Positions 21,143-35,227 of a stretch of 64,000 nt of DNA are shown piece after piece (positions within the stretch are counted from its first letter, which is position 1; the number at the start of each line of letters is the position of its first letter). The notes beneath the pieces were generated by a model. That model was not told the DNA's origin. It was given only the letters and a program-made list of their open reading frames with translations, and made no database searches. The stretch comes from Pseudomonas koreensis (GTDB lineage: Bacteria; Pseudomonadota; Gammaproteobacteria; Pseudomonadales; Pseudomonadaceae). The stretch spans positions 372,001-436,000 of the forward strand of contig NZ_JAAQYM010000004.1 in the NCBI RefSeq assembly GCF_012986595.1, given 5' to 3'. The position numbers and the translations under genes were made by a program.

Positions 21143-22675
21143 TTACCGGGCCGAAGCGAGTTGAGTGAAGGCGGTGCCGAGCCACTGCTGCACGCCATGC
21201 ATCGTGGCGGCGGAAGTGTCGAGGAACGGTTGCGGGTAGACGCCGAGGTAAATCAGCAGCACCGCAAGGCCCAGCACCATGATCAGTTCGCGACCGTCCA
21301 TGCCGTGCAGGATCGAATCCGATTTGGACGGACCGAAGTAAGCACGGTGGATCATGATCAGCGAGTAGACCGAACCGAACACCAGACCGGAGGTGGCAAT
21401 CGCGGTGATCCATGGCGCACTGGCGAAGGTGCCGATCAGGATCAGGAACTCGCCGACAAAGTTACCGGTGCCCGGCAGACCCAGAGAGGCGGCTGCGAAG
21501 AACAGGCTGATCGCCGGCAGGTAAGCGATACGCGACCACAGACCGCCCATCTCACGCATGTCACGAGTGTGCAGACGCTCGTACAACTGACCGCTGAGGA
21601 TAAACAGTGCAGCGGCCGACAGACCGTGCGCCAGCATCTGGATCACTGCACCTTGCAGTGCCAGTTGGCTGCCGGAGTAGATACCGATCAGTACGAAGCC
21701 CATGTGGGAAACGGACGAGAAGGCGATCAGACGCTTGATGTCGGTTTGCGCGAAAGCGAGGAACGCACCGTAGAAGATCCCGATCAGACCGAGGGTCATG
21801 GCGATCGGCGCGAACTCGGCCGACGCATTCGGGAACAGCGGCAGGGCGAAACGCAGCAGGCCGTAGGCAGCGGTTTTCAGCAGGATACCGGCGAGGTCGA
21901 CGGAACCGGCAGTCGGTGCCTGGGCGTGAGCGTCAGGCAACCAGGAGTGGAACGGTACGACGGGCAGCTTGACCGCGAAGGCGATGAAGAAGCCGAGCAT
22001 CAGAATGTACTCGGTGGTCATCGACATCTTGGTTTTCAACAGGTCGGCGTAGTTGAAGGTAATCACGCCGGTGTTGTTGAAGTTGACCAGTACCAGACCG
22101 AGGATCGCCACCAGCATGATCAGGCCGGAAGCCTGAGTGAAGATGAAGAACTTGGTCGCGGCGTAGATCCGGGTTTTCTTGCCGTCCGAAGAACTGTGAC
22201 CCCAGAGCGCGATGAGGAAGTACATCGGCACCAGCATCATTTCCCAGAAGAAGAAGAACATGAACAGGTCGAGGGCGAGGAACACGCCGACGACGCCGCC
22301 CAGGATCCACATCAGGTTCAGGTGGAAGAAGCCAACGTGACGTTGAATCTCTTTCCACGAGCACAGTACCGAGAGGATACCCAGCAGGCCGGTCAGCAGG
22401 ATCATCAACAGCGACAGGCCGTCGAGGGCCAGGTGCACGTTGATGCCGAAGCGCTGGATCCAGACGTGCTTGAACTCAAGCGCCCAGGTCGGATCGGCGC
22501 CAGGCGCCGGAGCAAATGAATAGTCACCGTGGGCCCACAGCCAGAGGCCGAGGGCGAGTTCCAGGGTCATGGTCAACAGCGCAATCCAGCGGGGGAGGGT
22601 AGCGCCGAAGCGCTCACCCATCCAGCACAGCAGGCCGCCGATGAAGGGGATCAGGATTAGCCAAGGCAGAATCAT
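21143..22675 (-). CDS. nuoM: NADH-quinone oxidoreductase subunit M
   Basis: This is a 510-residue antiporter-like proton-pumping subunit in the membrane arm of complex I. Conserved features are the helix with [19 protein letters not shown], which carries the channel glutamate, and [20 protein letters not shown]. Length and motifs are normal for the family. It starts 39 bases after nuoL. Confidence 0.96.
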   Translation of the reverse strand: MILPWLILIPFIGGLLCWMGERFGATLPRWIALLTMTLELALGLWLWAHGDYSFAPAPGADPTWALEFKHVWIQRFGINVHLALDGLSLLMILLTGLLGILSVLCSWKEIQRHVGFFHLNLMWILGGVVGVFLALDLFMFFFFWEMMLVPMYFLIALWGHSSSDGKKTRIYAATKFFIFTQASGLIMLVAILGLVLVNFNNTGVITFNYADLLKTKMSMTTEYILMLGFFIAFAVKLPVVPFHSWLPDAHAQAPTAGSVDLAGILLKTAAYGLLRFALPLFPNASAEFAPIAMTLGLIGIFYGAFLAFAQTDIKRLIAFSSVSHMGFVLIGIYSGSQLALQGAVIQMLAHGLSAAALFILSGQLYERLHTRDMREMGGLWSRIAYLPAISLFFAAASLGLPGTGNFVGEFLILIGTFASAPWITAIATSGLVFGSVYSLIMIHRAYFGPSKSDSILHGMDGRELIMVLGLAVLLIYLGVYPQPFLDTSAATMHGVQQWLGTAFTQLASAR

Positions 22676-22714
22676 GACGGGCTCGTTTCCTTTCGCAAAT
22701 TCGCAAGGTTCATA

Positions 22715-24568
22715 TCAGACCGCTACCAGCACGATGGCGCCGATTACCAGCACGGCACCAGCAGCCATCGAGGCGGCATACCAACGCAGTTGACCGGTCT
22801 CGGTACGGCTCAGGGCGGTGTGACCCCCCTTGGCCATACGCGGGATCAGACCGATGGTCTGGTCGAGCGGGTCTCTGCGCAGTACATGGCTGATCGCAAG
22901 GTACGGCTTGACGAACAGTTTGTCGTAGATCCAGTCGAAGCCCCAGGCAGCGAACCACCAGGCCGAAAGGAAACGGCCGATGCCGCTGTTGGCGATTGCC
23001 GTCACGAAGCGACGCTTGCCAAGGAACAGCAGGGCCGCCAGCAGGATACCGGCCAGGGCGATGGCGCCCGAAGCGATTTCCAGACTGTGCTTGGCTTCGC
23101 CACCGGCATGCCCGACGCTTTCCGGCAGGACGCCGTGCAGCGGTGGAACGATCATCGCGCCGATGAAGGTCGACAGCACGATCAGCACCGACAGTGGCAG
23201 CCAGTGAGCGATGCCGTGACCGGCGTGGGCTTCGGTCTTGGCTTCACCGTGGAACGTGATGAAGATCAGGCGGAAGGTGTACAGCGAAGTCATGAACGCG
23301 CCGACCAGACCTGCGTAGAGCAGACCATGGTTGCCGCTGGCGAACGCTTCCCAAAGGATTTCGTCCTTGGAGTAGAAGCCTGCGGTCACCAGTGGCAGAG
23401 CGGCCAGGGCGGCACCACCGACGATGAAGCTGGCGTAGGCCAGTGGCAGTTTTTTCCACAGACCGCCCATCTTGAAGATGTTCTGCTCGTGGTGGCAGGC
23501 AACGATCACCGCACCGGAAGCAAGGAACAGCAGAGCCTTGAAGAAGGCGTGGGTCATCAGGTGGAAAATCGCGCCATCCCAGGCACCAACGCCCAGCGCC
23601 AGGAACATGTAGCCGATCTGGCTCATGGTCGAGTAGGCGAGGATACGTTTGATGTCGGTTTGTACCAGCGCGGCGAAACCGGCCAGTACCAGAGTCACAC
23701 CACCGACGATGCCGACCAGGTGCAGGATTTCCGGCGCCAGGGTGAACAGACCGTGGGTACGGGCGATCAGGTAGACGCCAGCGGTCACCATGGTTGCAGC
23801 GTGGATCAGTGCCGACACCGGGGTCGGACCGGCCATCGCGTCCGCGAGCCAGGTTTGCAGTGGCAGTTGCGCCGATTTACCGACCGCACCACCCAGCAGC
23901 ATCAGGGTCGCCAGGGTGATCCAGAAGTCGCCGACCTGGAATTTCTGCGGTGCCAGCACCAGCAGTTCCTGGATGTTCAACGTGCCCACTTGCTGGAACA
24001 GGATGAACAGGCCGATGGCCATGAACACGTCGCCGATCCGGGTCACGATGAAGGCCTTGAGTGCGGCGTTACCGTTGTTGCGGTTGCTGTAGTAGAAACC
24101 GATCAACAGGTACGAGCACAGGCCTACACCTTCCCAGCCGAAGTACAGGAACAACAGGTTATCGCCCAGGACCAGGAACAGCATGCTGGCGATAAACAGG
24201 TTGGTGTACGAGAAGAAGCGCGAGTAGCCCGCTTCACCGCGCATGTACCAGGAGGCGAACAGGTGGATCAGGAAACCCACACCCACCACCACGCCAAGCA
24301 TGGTGATCGACAGGCCGTCGACGTAGAGGGCGAAGTCAGGCTTGAAGCCTTCGACCGCCATCCACTTCCACAGCACCAGGGTGTAGTGACCGCCTTCGGG
24401 AGGTGCGACGTTGAATTGCCAGATGACGTAGGCGGCGACAATCGCCGACAAGCCAATGGAGCCCACGCCGATCAGCGCCGAGAGGTTTTCCGACCAGCGT
24501 CCACGGGAGAACGACAGCAGCAGGAAACCGATCAGAGGGAATACAAAAGTCAGAAAGATTAGGTTCAT
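22715..24568 (-). CDS. nuoL: NADH-quinone oxidoreductase subunit L
   Basis: This is a 617-residue, most distal antiporter-like subunit. [18 protein letters not shown] carries the conserved channel glutamate and [20 protein letters not shown] the conserved lysine region. The long C-terminal lateral helix expected for NuoL corresponds to the last 80 or so residues. Its start overlaps the nuoK stop by four bases. Confidence 0.96.
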
Positions 24569-24873
24569 CCGCGCATCTCACTGGCAGCGTCGATATCGAG
24601 CGTGTGGAAGCGGCGATACAGTTGCAGCAGGATCGCCAGGCCAATACTGGCCTCGGCGGCTGCCAGGCTGATCACCAGGATGAACATGATCTGTCCATCC
24701 GGTTGCGCCCAGCGGGCGCCCGCAACGATGAAGGCCAGTGCAGAGGCGTTCATCATCACTTCCAGACTCATCAACACGAACAAAATGTTGCGGCGGACCA
24801 TCAGGCCGACCAGACCAAGGCAGAACAGGATGCCGGCAACGGCCAATCCATGTTCGAGAGGGATAGCAGGCAT
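24565..24873 (-). CDS. nuoK: NADH-quinone oxidoreductase subunit K
   Basis: This is a 102-residue, three-helix membrane subunit. The second helix has [15 protein letters not shown] with the conserved proton-path glutamate, and a second glutamate is in [18 protein letters not shown]. It lies three bases after nuoJ and overlaps nuoL by four, so translation is probably coupled. Confidence 0.96.
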
Positions 24874-24876
24874 GTC

Positions 24877-25377
24877 TTACTCCTTCGCCTCGTTACGGCC
24901 CAAATGGAACGCCGTGACGGCTGCGGCGAGCAGCAGCATCGAGGCGAGTTCGACCACCAGCAGATACGGGCCGAACAGGCTGACGCCTACGGCTTTTGCA
25001 TCGACGGTGGTGTGGCCGATGGCCTGACCGCTCTGGTGAGCGAACAGCACATACAGCAGTTCGGCCAGCAGCAGGGCGGCGAGAATCACCGGCCCCGCCC
25101 AGATACCGGGCTTGAGCCAGGTGCGTTCTTGCTGAACCGAGGCGGGACCCAGGTTCAGCATCATCACCACGAACACGAACAGCACCATGATGGCGCCGGC
25201 GTAGGCGATCACTTCCAGCACGCCGGCGAACGGCGCGCCGAGTGCGAAGAAGGTCATGGCCACGGCGATCAACGAGATGATCAGGTAGAGCAGGGCATGC
25301 ACAGGGTTGGTGTTGGTGACCACACGTAGCGTGGACACAACCGCGATACCCGATGCGAAATAGAAAGCGAATTCCAT
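24877..25377 (-). CDS. nuoJ: NADH-quinone oxidoreductase subunit J
   Basis: This is a 166-residue membrane subunit with five predicted helices, starting MEFAFYFASGIAVVSTL. The helix with VLEVIAYAGAIMVLFVFVVM is the conserved helix that undergoes rotation during coupling in structural studies of complex I. It starts nine bases after nuoI. Confidence 0.95.
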   Translation of the reverse strand: MEFAFYFASGIAVVSTLRVVTNTNPVHALLYLIISLIAVAMTFFALGAPFAGVLEVIAYAGAIMVLFVFVVMMLNLGPASVQQERTWLKPGIWAGPVILAALLLAELLYVLFAHQSGQAIGHTTVDAKAVGVSLFGPYLLVVELASMLLLAAAVTAFHLGRNEAKE

Positions 25378-25386
25378 CGTTCTTCC

Positions 25387-25935
25387 TTAAGGCAGCAAGC
25401 TCTTCACGTTGATCGGTTCGGCTTCGTTCTGCGCAGCGCCTTTCGGCTTGCCAGCGATTGCCATACCTGCAACACGATAGAAGTTGTAATCAGGGTTTTT
25501 GCCGGGGCCGGAGATCAGCAGATCTTCTTTCTCGTACACCAGGTCCTGACGTTTGAACTCGGCCATCTCGAAATCCGGAGTCAGCTGGATTGCGGTGGTC
25601 GGACAGGCTTCCTCGCAGAGACCGCAGAAAATGCAGCGCGAGAAGTTGATACGGAAGAAGTCCGGGTACCAGCGACCGTCTTCGGTTTCAGCTTTCTGCA
25701 GCGAGATGCAACCCACCGGGCAAGCCACGGCGCACAGGTTGCAGGCTACGCAACGCTCTTCGCCATCGGGGTCACGGGTGAGGACGATGCGGCCACGGTA
25801 GCGTGGTGGCAGGTAGACCGCTTCTTCCGGGTATTGCAGGGTGTCGCGCTTGCGAAAGCCATGACCGAAAATCATGACCAGGCTGCGCAACTGGGTACCG
25901 GTACCCTTAACGATGTCGCCAATATATTTGAACAT
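25387..25935 (-). CDS. nuoI: NADH-quinone oxidoreductase subunit I
   Basis: This is a 182-residue peripheral-arm ferredoxin-like subunit. Two 4Fe-4S motifs are intact: [12 protein letters not shown] and [12 protein letters not shown], which hold clusters N6a and N6b passing electrons toward NuoB. Normal length. It starts 11 bases after nuoH. Confidence 0.97.
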   Translation of the reverse strand: MFKYIGDIVKGTGTQLRSLVMIFGHGFRKRDTLQYPEEAVYLPPRYRGRIVLTRDPDGEERCVACNLCAVACPVGCISLQKAETEDGRWYPDFFRINFSRCIFCGLCEEACPTTAIQLTPDFEMAEFKRQDLVYEKEDLLISGPGKNPDYNFYRVAGMAIAGKPKGAAQNEAEPINVKSLLP

Positions 25936-25946
25936 GGGTCAAATCC

Positions 25947-26954
25947 TCACTGAACCGCAACCGCAGGTGTGTTCCACAACACAACCGCAGCGGTTATCAG
26001 CAAATTGATCAGGGTCAGTGGCAGGCAGAATTTCCAGCTGAAATCCATCACCTGGTCATAACGCGGACGCGGAATGGAAGCGCGCAGCAGGATGAACAGC
26101 ATGATGAAGAACGCGGTCTTCAGTGCGAACCAGACGAAGGACAGTTGCGGCAGGATGCCGAACGGACCATGCCAGCCACCGAAGAACAGGGTGACCAGCA
26201 GCGCCGAGATCAGGATGATGCCGATGTATTCACCGACGAAGAACATGCCCCATTTCATACCGGCGTATTCAATGTGGTAACCGTCTGCCAGTTCCTGTTC
26301 CGCTTCCGGCTGGTCGAACGGGTGACGGTGAGTCACGGCGACGCCAGCGATGAAGAAGGTACAGAAGCCGAAGAACTGCGGAATGATGAACCACAGGTTC
26401 TGCGCCTGGTACTCGACGATGTCGCGCATGTTGAACGAGCCGACCTGCACCACGATGCCCATCAGGGACAGGCCCATGAACACTTCGTAGGACACGGTCT
26501 GCGCCGAGGCACGCAAGCTGCCGAGCAGGGCGAACTTGTTGTTACTCGACCAGCCGGCGAACAGTACCGCGTAGACCGACAGACCGGCCATGGCGAAGAA
26601 GAACAGCAGGCCGATGTTCAGATCCGCCACACCCCAGGTCGGAGTGATCGGGATAATCGCAAACGCGATCAGCAGGGCGGACATGGCGACCACCGGTGCC
26701 AGGGTGAAGATCACCTTGTCGGCAAACGGCGGGGTCCAGTCTTCCTTGAAGAACATCTTCAGCATGTCGGCGGCGATCTGGAACATGCCGAACGGGCCAA
26801 CGCGGTTCGGACCGTAACGGTCTTGCCACCAGCCCAGCAGGCGACGTTCGACAAAGCTGAGCAACGCGCCTGCGACCACAACGGCCAGCAGAATCACGAT
26901 GGCTTTGATGACCGTCAGGATCACATCGATCACTTCAGGGGTGAACCAGGTCAT
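25947..26954 (-). CDS. nuoH: NADH-quinone oxidoreductase subunit H
   Basis: This is a 335-residue membrane subunit with eight or nine helices, forming much of the quinone chamber. Conserved segments include [20 protein letters not shown] near the N-terminus, [20 protein letters not shown] and [20 protein letters not shown] with its cluster of acidic residues. It overlaps nuoG by four bases. Confidence 0.96.
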   Translation of the reverse strand: MTWFTPEVIDVILTVIKAIVILLAVVVAGALLSFVERRLLGWWQDRYGPNRVGPFGMFQIAADMLKMFFKEDWTPPFADKVIFTLAPVVAMSALLIAFAIIPITPTWGVADLNIGLLFFFAMAGLSVYAVLFAGWSSNNKFALLGSLRASAQTVSYEVFMGLSLMGIVVQVGSFNMRDIVEYQAQNLWFIIPQFFGFCTFFIAGVAVTHRHPFDQPEAEQELADGYHIEYAGMKWGMFFVGEYIGIILISALLVTLFFGGWHGPFGILPQLSFVWFALKTAFFIMLFILLRASIPRPRYDQVMDFSWKFCLPLTLINLLITAAVVLWNTPAVAVQ

Positions 26955-29665
26955 TGCGCTGCCTCCTGCAGACCGTCGACGGACAGGCCGGCGAATGCCG
27001 GTGGAATGCCGGCGATGCCCGCAGGCAAGGCCACCAGACCAGCGCCCAGTTCTTCATTGATGCGCAGCGGCAGACGCAGGGTCTGACCGGCCACGTTCAG
27101 GCTCAGCAGGGCACCGTCGTTGACGCCCAGACGATCCGCTTCGGATTTGGCCAGGGCAACGTACGGAGCCGGGATGCGTTCTTGTACCGGCGCGGCTTTC
27201 GACGAGTTCTCGTCGCTGCCGAACAGGTGGTAGAACGGCACGGCCTGCCAGGTGCCCGGCGCCGGGTTGAAGGCGCGCGGTGCGGCAGCGAACCAGTTCA
27301 ACGAATCACCGGTGCTTTCGATCAGGCGAGTGCCCGGGTCGCCAGCGCGCAGGTGACCACCGACTTCATCCTGGAACTTGTTCCACGCTTGCGGCGAGTT
27401 CCAGCCCGGCGACCAGGCGAATGGCACCTGCTGACGCGGTTCGGCCGAGCCCGAGTAACCTTCCATGGAGAAGGCGAACGCGGTGTCTTTGTCTTGCGGG
27501 GTGCGCGGTTCGTGAACGCTGATGTCGGCGCGCATCGCGGTGCGACCGGAATAACGCAGCGGCTCACGCGCCAGTTTCAGACCCTTGATACGGAACGCGG
27601 CAGACGGAGCGGCATCAACGATGCGCGCCAGTTGCTCGGTGCTCGAAGCCACGGCAGCGGTGACGTGGTCGAGTTGCGTCCAGTCGATCGGCTGGTTCAG
27701 CAGGGTCGAGCGCAGGGCGTGCAGCCAGCGCCAGCCTTCGTGAACCAGGATGCTTGCATCCATGTATTGCGGATCGAAAACCTGGAAGAAGCGCTGGGCG
27801 CGACCCTCCTGGCTGACCAGCGTACCGTCGCCTTCAGCGAAGCTCGCCGCTGGCAGAACCAGGTGCGCGCGGTCGGTGGTGGCGGTCTTCTGGTGGTCGG
27901 CAACGATCACCACTTTCGCAGCGTTCAGGGCCGCATCGACCTTGGCTTTCGAGGTGCGGGTGTACAGATCGTTTTCCAGCACGACGATGGCGTCGGCCTT
28001 GCCTTCGATCACGGCTTGCAGCGCCGCGTCGACCGATTCGCCACCGAGCATGGCCAGACCGAGGCTGTTGGCTTCCGGCACGATCAGGCTGATCGAACCG
28101 TTCTTCTCGCGCAGCTTCAGGGCCTTGGCGATGTTTGCCGCCGCCTCGATCAGCGCTTTGGAGCCCAGCGAAGTACCGGCGATGATCAGCGGACGCTTGG
28201 CCGCGAGCAGGGCGTCGGCGATGCGCTTGGCCAGTTCCAGTGCTTCAGCATCCAGGCCTTCAACGGCCGGTGCGCTGGCATCCAGTGCGTGGGCCACGGC
28301 GAAGCCGATGCGCGCCAGATCGTCCGGAGCGGCGTGAACGCACTCTTCGGCGATGTCGTCGAGCTTGGTTTCCGCCAGGCTGGCGATGAACAGCGGGTTC
28401 AGTTCGTGCTGACCGATGTTCTTCACGGCGGCGTCGAGCCAAGGCTGAACGCGCATGGCTTCGGCCATGTCTTCAGCTTTGCCCTTGACCGACTGACGCA
28501 GGGACAGCGCCATACGCGCGGCAGTCTGGGTCAGGTCTTCACCGAGGACGAAGATGGCGTCGTGGTCTTCGATGTCGCGCATGTTCGGCACGGGCAGCGG
28601 GCTGTCTTTCAGCACTTGCAGGACCAGACGGATGCGCTCCAGCTCGGAGGCTTCGATACCGGAGTAGAAGTGCTCGGCGCCGACCAGTTCGCGCAACGCG
28701 TAGTTGCTTTCGAGGCTGGCACGCGGCGAACCGATACCGACGATGTTGCGACCGCGCAGCAGATCGGCCGCCTTGTCCAGTGCCTGATCCAGGCCCAGCT
28801 TGGTGCCGTCGGCCAGCATCGGCTGACGTGGACGGTCGGTGCGGTTGACGTAGCCATAACCGAAACGGCCACGGTCGCACAGGAAGTACTGGTTCACCGA
28901 ACCGTTGAAACGGTTTTCGATGCGACGCAGTTCGCCGTAACGCTCGCCCGGGGAGATGTTGCAACCGCTGGAGCAGCCATGGCAGATGCTCGGCGAGAAC
29001 TGCATGTCCCACTTGCGGTTGTAGCGCTCGGAGTGAGTCTTGTCGGTGAACACACCGGTCGGGCAGACCTCGGTGAGGTTGCCGGAGAACTCGCTTTCGA
29101 GGGTGCCGTCTTCAACGCGACCGAAGTACACGTTGTCGTGGGCGCCGAATACACCGAGGTCGGTGCCGCCGGCGTAGTCCTTGTAGAAACGCACGCAGCG
29201 GTAGCAGGCGATGCAGCGGTTCATTTCGTGGGAAATGAACGGGCCCAGTTGCTGGTTCTGGTGGGTGCGTTTGGTGAAGCGATAACGGCGCTCGTTGTGG
29301 CCGGTCATCACGGTCATGTCTTGCAGGTGGCAGTGACCGCCTTCTTCGCACACAGGGCAGTCGTGCGGGTGGTTGGTCATCAGCCATTCGACAACACTGG
29401 CGCGGAATGCCTTGGATTCTTCATCGTCGATGGAGATCCAGGTGTTGTCGGTAGCAGGGGTCATGCAGGACATGACGATGCGACCACGGGTGTCGTTCTC
29501 GTCGGTGTACTGCTTGACCGCGCACTGGCGGCAGGCCCCGACGCTACCAAGCGCGGGGTGCCAGCAGAAATAAGGGATGTCGAGGCCCAGCGACAGACAT
29601 GCCTGTAACAGGTTGTCTGCCCCGTCGACTTCGAGCGCTTTGCCGTCTACGTGGATAGTGGCCAT
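26951..29665 (-). CDS. nuoG: NADH-quinone oxidoreductase subunit G
   Basis: This is a 904-residue iron-sulfur subunit of the peripheral arm. The N-terminal 2Fe-2S domain has the cysteines of [15 protein letters not shown]. The next motif, [17 protein letters not shown], binds the His/Cys cluster. 4Fe-4S cysteines follow in [11 protein letters not shown], and [13 protein letters not shown] marks the extra cluster of the molybdopterin-like domain found in E. coli-type NuoG. The rest is a formate-dehydrogenase-like domain. A 136-base gap with hairpins separates it from nuoF, unlike the tight spacing elsewhere in the operon. Confidence 0.96.
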   Translation of the reverse strand: MATIHVDGKALEVDGADNLLQACLSLGLDIPYFCWHPALGSVGACRQCAVKQYTDENDTRGRIVMSCMTPATDNTWISIDDEESKAFRASVVEWLMTNHPHDCPVCEEGGHCHLQDMTVMTGHNERRYRFTKRTHQNQQLGPFISHEMNRCIACYRCVRFYKDYAGGTDLGVFGAHDNVYFGRVEDGTLESEFSGNLTEVCPTGVFTDKTHSERYNRKWDMQFSPSICHGCSSGCNISPGERYGELRRIENRFNGSVNQYFLCDRGRFGYGYVNRTDRPRQPMLADGTKLGLDQALDKAADLLRGRNIVGIGSPRASLESNYALRELVGAEHFYSGIEASELERIRLVLQVLKDSPLPVPNMRDIEDHDAIFVLGEDLTQTAARMALSLRQSVKGKAEDMAEAMRVQPWLDAAVKNIGQHELNPLFIASLAETKLDDIAEECVHAAPDDLARIGFAVAHALDASAPAVEGLDAEALELAKRIADALLAAKRPLIIAGTSLGSKALIEAAANIAKALKLREKNGSISLIVPEANSLGLAMLGGESVDAALQAVIEGKADAIVVLENDLYTRTSKAKVDAALNAAKVVIVADHQKTATTDRAHLVLPAASFAEGDGTLVSQEGRAQRFFQVFDPQYMDASILVHEGWRWLHALRSTLLNQPIDWTQLDHVTAAVASSTEQLARIVDAAPSAAFRIKGLKLAREPLRYSGRTAMRADISVHEPRTPQDKDTAFAFSMEGYSGSAEPRQQVPFAWSPGWNSPQAWNKFQDEVGGHLRAGDPGTRLIESTGDSLNWFAAAPRAFNPAPGTWQAVPFYHLFGSDENSSKAAPVQERIPAPYVALAKSEADRLGVNDGALLSLNVAGQTLRLPLRINEELGAGLVALPAGIAGIPPAFAGLSVDGLQEAAQ

Positions 29666-29724
29666 GGTTCAAAGGTCTTCGTTGGCCCGGTGTCAGCGGG
29701 CGTGGCTAATGGAATCTTGTTATC

Positions 29725-29763
29725 CGTCCGAATCCAGTCAGCCCCGAAAGGCGTCATCGGACG
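29725..29763. repeat. Inverted repeat in the nuoF-nuoG gap
   Basis: CGTCCGA (29725-29731) and TCGGACG (29757-29763) form a seven-base stem around 25 bases. It lies beside the terminator-like hairpin at 29764-29795. Confidence 0.5.
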
Positions 29764-29795
29764 AAAGGCGAAGGGCACGGACCCTTCGCCTTTTT
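29764..29795. terminator. Terminator-like hairpin inside the nuo operon
   Basis: AAAGGCGAAGGG pairs with CCCTTCGCCTTTTT around a CACGGA loop, between nuoF and nuoG. On the plus strand it has a five-T tail. In the direction of nuo transcription the tail is only TTTCGTCC, so read-through is expected and it may be a partial terminator, an RNA-processing site or a 3' stabiliser. Confidence 0.6.
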
Positions 29796-29801
29796 AAGCG
29801 T

Positions 29802-31157
29802 TTACGCGCCGACTACGATCGGCCTTGCCAGAGGCGGGACGGCGGCGCTTGCGGGCGCGATACCGGCTTCGAACTCTGGACGGAAGTATTTGATGGCACT
29901 GCCCAACGGCTCCACGGCACCCGGTGCGTGAGCACAGAAGGTCTTGCCTGGGCCGAGGAAGCCGACCAGACCCAGCAGGGTCTCGATGTCGCCTGGCTGA
30001 CCGCGGCCTTCTTCGATGGCCATCAAGAGCTTGACGCTCCATGGCAGGCCATCCCGGCACGGGGTGCAGAAGCCGCAGGATTCGCGGGCGAAGAACTGCT
30101 CCATGTTGCGCAGCAGCGACACCATGTTGACGCTGTCGTCCACCGCCATGGCCAGGCCGGTACCCATCCGGGTGCCCACTTTGGCGATGCCGCCGGCGTA
30201 CATTTGGGCGTCGAGGTGTTCTGGCAAGAGGAAACCGGTACCGGCACCGCCTGGCTGCCAGGCCTTGAGCTTGTAACCGTCGCGCATGCCGCCGGCGTAG
30301 TCTTCGAACAGCTCGCGAGCGGTGACGCCGAATGGCAGTTCCCACAGGCCCGGGTTCTTGACCTTGCCGGAGAAGCCCATGAGCTTGGTGCCCATGTCTT
30401 CGCTGCCTTCGCGGGCCAACGATTTGTACCAGTCAACGCCGTCGGCAATGATCGCCGGCACGTTGCACAGGGTTTCAACGTTGTTCACGCAAGTCGGCTT
30501 GCCCCACACGCCCACGGCGGCAGGGAAGGGTGGCTTGGAGCGCGGGTTGGCGCGGCGGCCTTCGAGGGAGTTGATCAGTGCGGTTTCTTCACCGCAGATG
30601 TAACGCCCGGCGCCGGTGTGGACGAACAGCTCGAAATCGAAGCCGCTGCCCAGAATGTTTTTACCCAAAAGGCCTGCTGCCTTGGCTTCTTCCACGGCAC
30701 GGTTGAGGTGCTTGGCGGCGGTGGTGTACTCGCCACGCAGGAAGATGTAGCCACGGTAGGTTTTCAGTGCGCGGGCACTGATCAGCATGCCTTCGATCAG
30801 CAGATGGGGCAGTTGCTCCATCAGCATGCGGTCTTTCCAGGTGTTCGGCTCCATCTCGTCCGCGTTGCACAGCAGGTAGCGGATGTTGATGGATTCGTCT
30901 TTGGGCATCAGGCCCCACTTCACGCCAGTGGGGAAGCCGGCACCGCCGCGACCTTTCAGGCCGGCGTCCTTCACGGTCTGGACGATGTCGTCCTGAGCCA
31001 TGTCGGCGAAGGCTTTGCGTGCAGCAGCGTAACCGTTCTTGGCCTGGTATTCGTCGAGCCACACGGCTTCGCCGTCGTCACGCAGACGCCAGGTCAGCGG
31101 GTGAGTCTCGGCCGAACGCTTGATGCGGTTGGCCGGGCCGAAAGATGTCAGGGTCAT
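29802..31157 (-). CDS. nuoF: NADH-quinone oxidoreductase subunit F
   Basis: This is a 451-residue NADH- and FMN-binding subunit, the electron entry point of complex I. The flavin/NADH loop [17 protein letters not shown], the [13 protein letters not shown] segment and the 4Fe-4S motif [11 protein letters not shown] are present. Normal length. It overlaps nuoE by four bases and is followed by the unusual 136-base gap. Confidence 0.97.
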   Translation of the reverse strand: MTLTSFGPANRIKRSAETHPLTWRLRDDGEAVWLDEYQAKNGYAAARKAFADMAQDDIVQTVKDAGLKGRGGAGFPTGVKWGLMPKDESINIRYLLCNADEMEPNTWKDRMLMEQLPHLLIEGMLISARALKTYRGYIFLRGEYTTAAKHLNRAVEEAKAAGLLGKNILGSGFDFELFVHTGAGRYICGEETALINSLEGRRANPRSKPPFPAAVGVWGKPTCVNNVETLCNVPAIIADGVDWYKSLAREGSEDMGTKLMGFSGKVKNPGLWELPFGVTARELFEDYAGGMRDGYKLKAWQPGGAGTGFLLPEHLDAQMYAGGIAKVGTRMGTGLAMAVDDSVNMVSLLRNMEQFFARESCGFCTPCRDGLPWSVKLLMAIEEGRGQPGDIETLLGLVGFLGPGKTFCAHAPGAVEPLGSAIKYFRPEFEAGIAPASAAVPPLARPIVVGA

Positions 31158-31651
31158 ACGTAGCCCTCGAGCAGTTTGGCTACGCCAGCAGGCTGCACGT
31201 CGCCAAAGGTGTCGTCGTCGATCATCAGCGCCGGTGCCTTGTCGCAGTTGCCGAGGCAGCAGACAGGCAGCAGGGTGAAACGACCGTCGGCGGTGGTCTG
31301 ACCCAGGCCGATGCCCAGATTGTTCTGGATTTCGCTGACCACCGACTCGTGGCCGCCGATGTAGCAGACCATGCTGTCGCAGACGCGAATGATGTGGCGG
31401 CCTACCGGCTGACGGAAGATCTGGCTGTAGAACGTCGCCACGCCTTCAACGTCGCTGGCCGGGATGCCGAGGATCTCGCCGATCGCGTACAAGGCGCCAT
31501 CCGGCACCCAGCCGCGTTCTTTCTGAACGATCTTCAGGGCTTCGATCGACGCCGCGCGCGGGTCTTCGTAGTGATGCAGCTCGTGCTCGATGGCCGAGCG
31601 CTCGGTTTCACTCAAGGTGAAACGGTCTGTCTGGATAAGCGTGCTGTTCAT
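31154..31651 (-). CDS. nuoE: NADH-quinone oxidoreductase subunit E
   Basis: This is a 165-residue thioredoxin-fold subunit binding the off-path 2Fe-2S cluster N1a. Cluster cysteines are visible in [12 protein letters not shown] and [15 protein letters not shown]. It starts two bases after nuoCD and overlaps nuoF by four. Confidence 0.96.
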   Translation of the reverse strand: MNSTLIQTDRFTLSETERSAIEHELHHYEDPRAASIEALKIVQKERGWVPDGALYAIGEILGIPASDVEGVATFYSQIFRQPVGRHIIRVCDSMVCYIGGHESVVSEIQNNLGIGLGQTTADGRFTLLPVCCLGNCDKAPALMIDDDTFGDVQPAGVAKLLEGYV

Positions 31652-31653
31652 GC

Positions 31654-34186
<2,533 letters not shown>

Positions 34187-34196
34187 TGCCAAAGCC

Positions 34197-34610
34197 TCAT
34201 TGTTTCAGCTTCGCCTGCCGCTTGCGACGAGCTTCCGGAGCCCAGTCAAGGGCGCCCACTCGGAACAGGTAGACAAGACCTGCCAACAGAATTGCTATGA
34301 AAACGAGAGCTTCGACGAATCCGGTCCAGCCGCTTTCGCGGACGGACACAGACCATGCAAAGAGAAAGAGGGCTTCGATATCGAAGATCACGAACAGCAT
34401 CGCGACCAGATAGAATTTGGCTGAGAGCCGCAAGCGGGCGCCACCGGTAGGTAGCATGCCCGACTCGAACGGTTCGTTTTTGCTGCGGCCCCAAGCTTTT
34501 GACCCGAGGAGGCTGGAGACGCCGAGCATGAAGGCACACAGGCCGACTACACCCAGAAGGAAAATGGCAAAGCCCCAGTTGTGGGCCATGAGTCCTGTCG
34601 CTTCGGGCAT
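34197..34610 (-). CDS. nuoA: NADH-quinone oxidoreductase subunit A
   Basis: This is a 137-residue, three-helix membrane subunit and the first gene of the operon. The start [17 protein letters not shown] at 34610 matches the normal length; a 35-residue in-frame extension is not conserved in character. The loop with [20 protein letters not shown] is the conserved segment near the quinone site that changes state between active and deactive enzyme. Confidence 0.95.
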   Translation of the reverse strand: MPEATGLMAHNWGFAIFLLGVVGLCAFMLGVSSLLGSKAWGRSKNEPFESGMLPTGGARLRLSAKFYLVAMLFVIFDIEALFLFAWSVSVRESGWTGFVEALVFIAILLAGLVYLFRVGALDWAPEARRKRQAKLKQ

Positions 34611-35035
34611 GCTGGTAATCCTTAACAGAGAGCAAAGGTCTCTGAGCTTGATAAAGAAATAAGGCAGTGACGATATGTCGCAGCAATCAATCGCGCTGAT
34701 TTTATGGCTAAACACCCTGCAAGTAAAATTCCTATAGCGAAATTATTTATTGGAATAAGGACATAGCGCGCCTCCAATGCCCTGCAGCCCATGCGTAGCG
34801 GGCATTAGCCGGGTTTCTGCGAATTATGTTTTGTAGGAAATGTAACGAACATAGTTGCTGCTAAATGATAATTGATATCGTTTGGAGTGGTTTTGTAACT
34901 GTTTAGCGGTGCAGTAATCAGAAAGTTGTCTTATATGCCTGTTACTGCAAGTAGCGGTGGCGCCCGTTTTACCTGATTTTTGTGACGCGGGTACCGCGCT
35001 GGATCAATGTTTTGTCCCGTAGCCCCCATCGACCG
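34611..35035. promoter_or_regulatory. nuo promoter region
   Basis: This AT-rich stretch upstream of nuoA holds no supported gene. It must contain the nuo promoter, read leftward. No operator was identified with confidence. Confidence 0.5.
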
Positions 35036-35114
35036 TGTAGGAGCTGCCGAAGGCTGCGATCTTTTGATCTTCAAACCGAAAATCGAAAGATCGCAGCCTT
35101 CGGCAGCTCCTGCA
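35036..35114. repeat. REP-like inverted repeat
   Basis: TGTAGGAGCTGCCGAAGGCT and a near-perfect reverse complement flank a short loop. It lies between the nuo promoter region and the aceA terminator. Confidence 0.88.
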
Positions 35115-35130
35115 GAGGGAATCTGCAGGC

Positions 35131-35160
35131 AAAAAAAACGCCCCGAACCAGTCGGGGCGT
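35131..35160 (-). terminator. Terminator of aceA
   Basis: ACGCCCCGA / TCGGGGCGT hairpin with a five-base loop. On the minus strand it is followed by TTTTTTTT, about 70 bases past the aceA stop. Confidence 0.92.
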
Positions 35161-35227
35161 CAGTCTTGCGGCTTTGCGGTTAGCTTTCTATACGATCCGC
35201 AAAGGCCGTTTGCTCAGGCGAAGCAGA

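Noticed and set aside
22790..24562. Long plus-strand open frames (up to 884 codons) opposite nuoL, nuoG, idh and others
   Set aside because: These mirror the codon bias of the real minus-strand genes; they are rich in Q, H, R and G and carry no recognisable domain.
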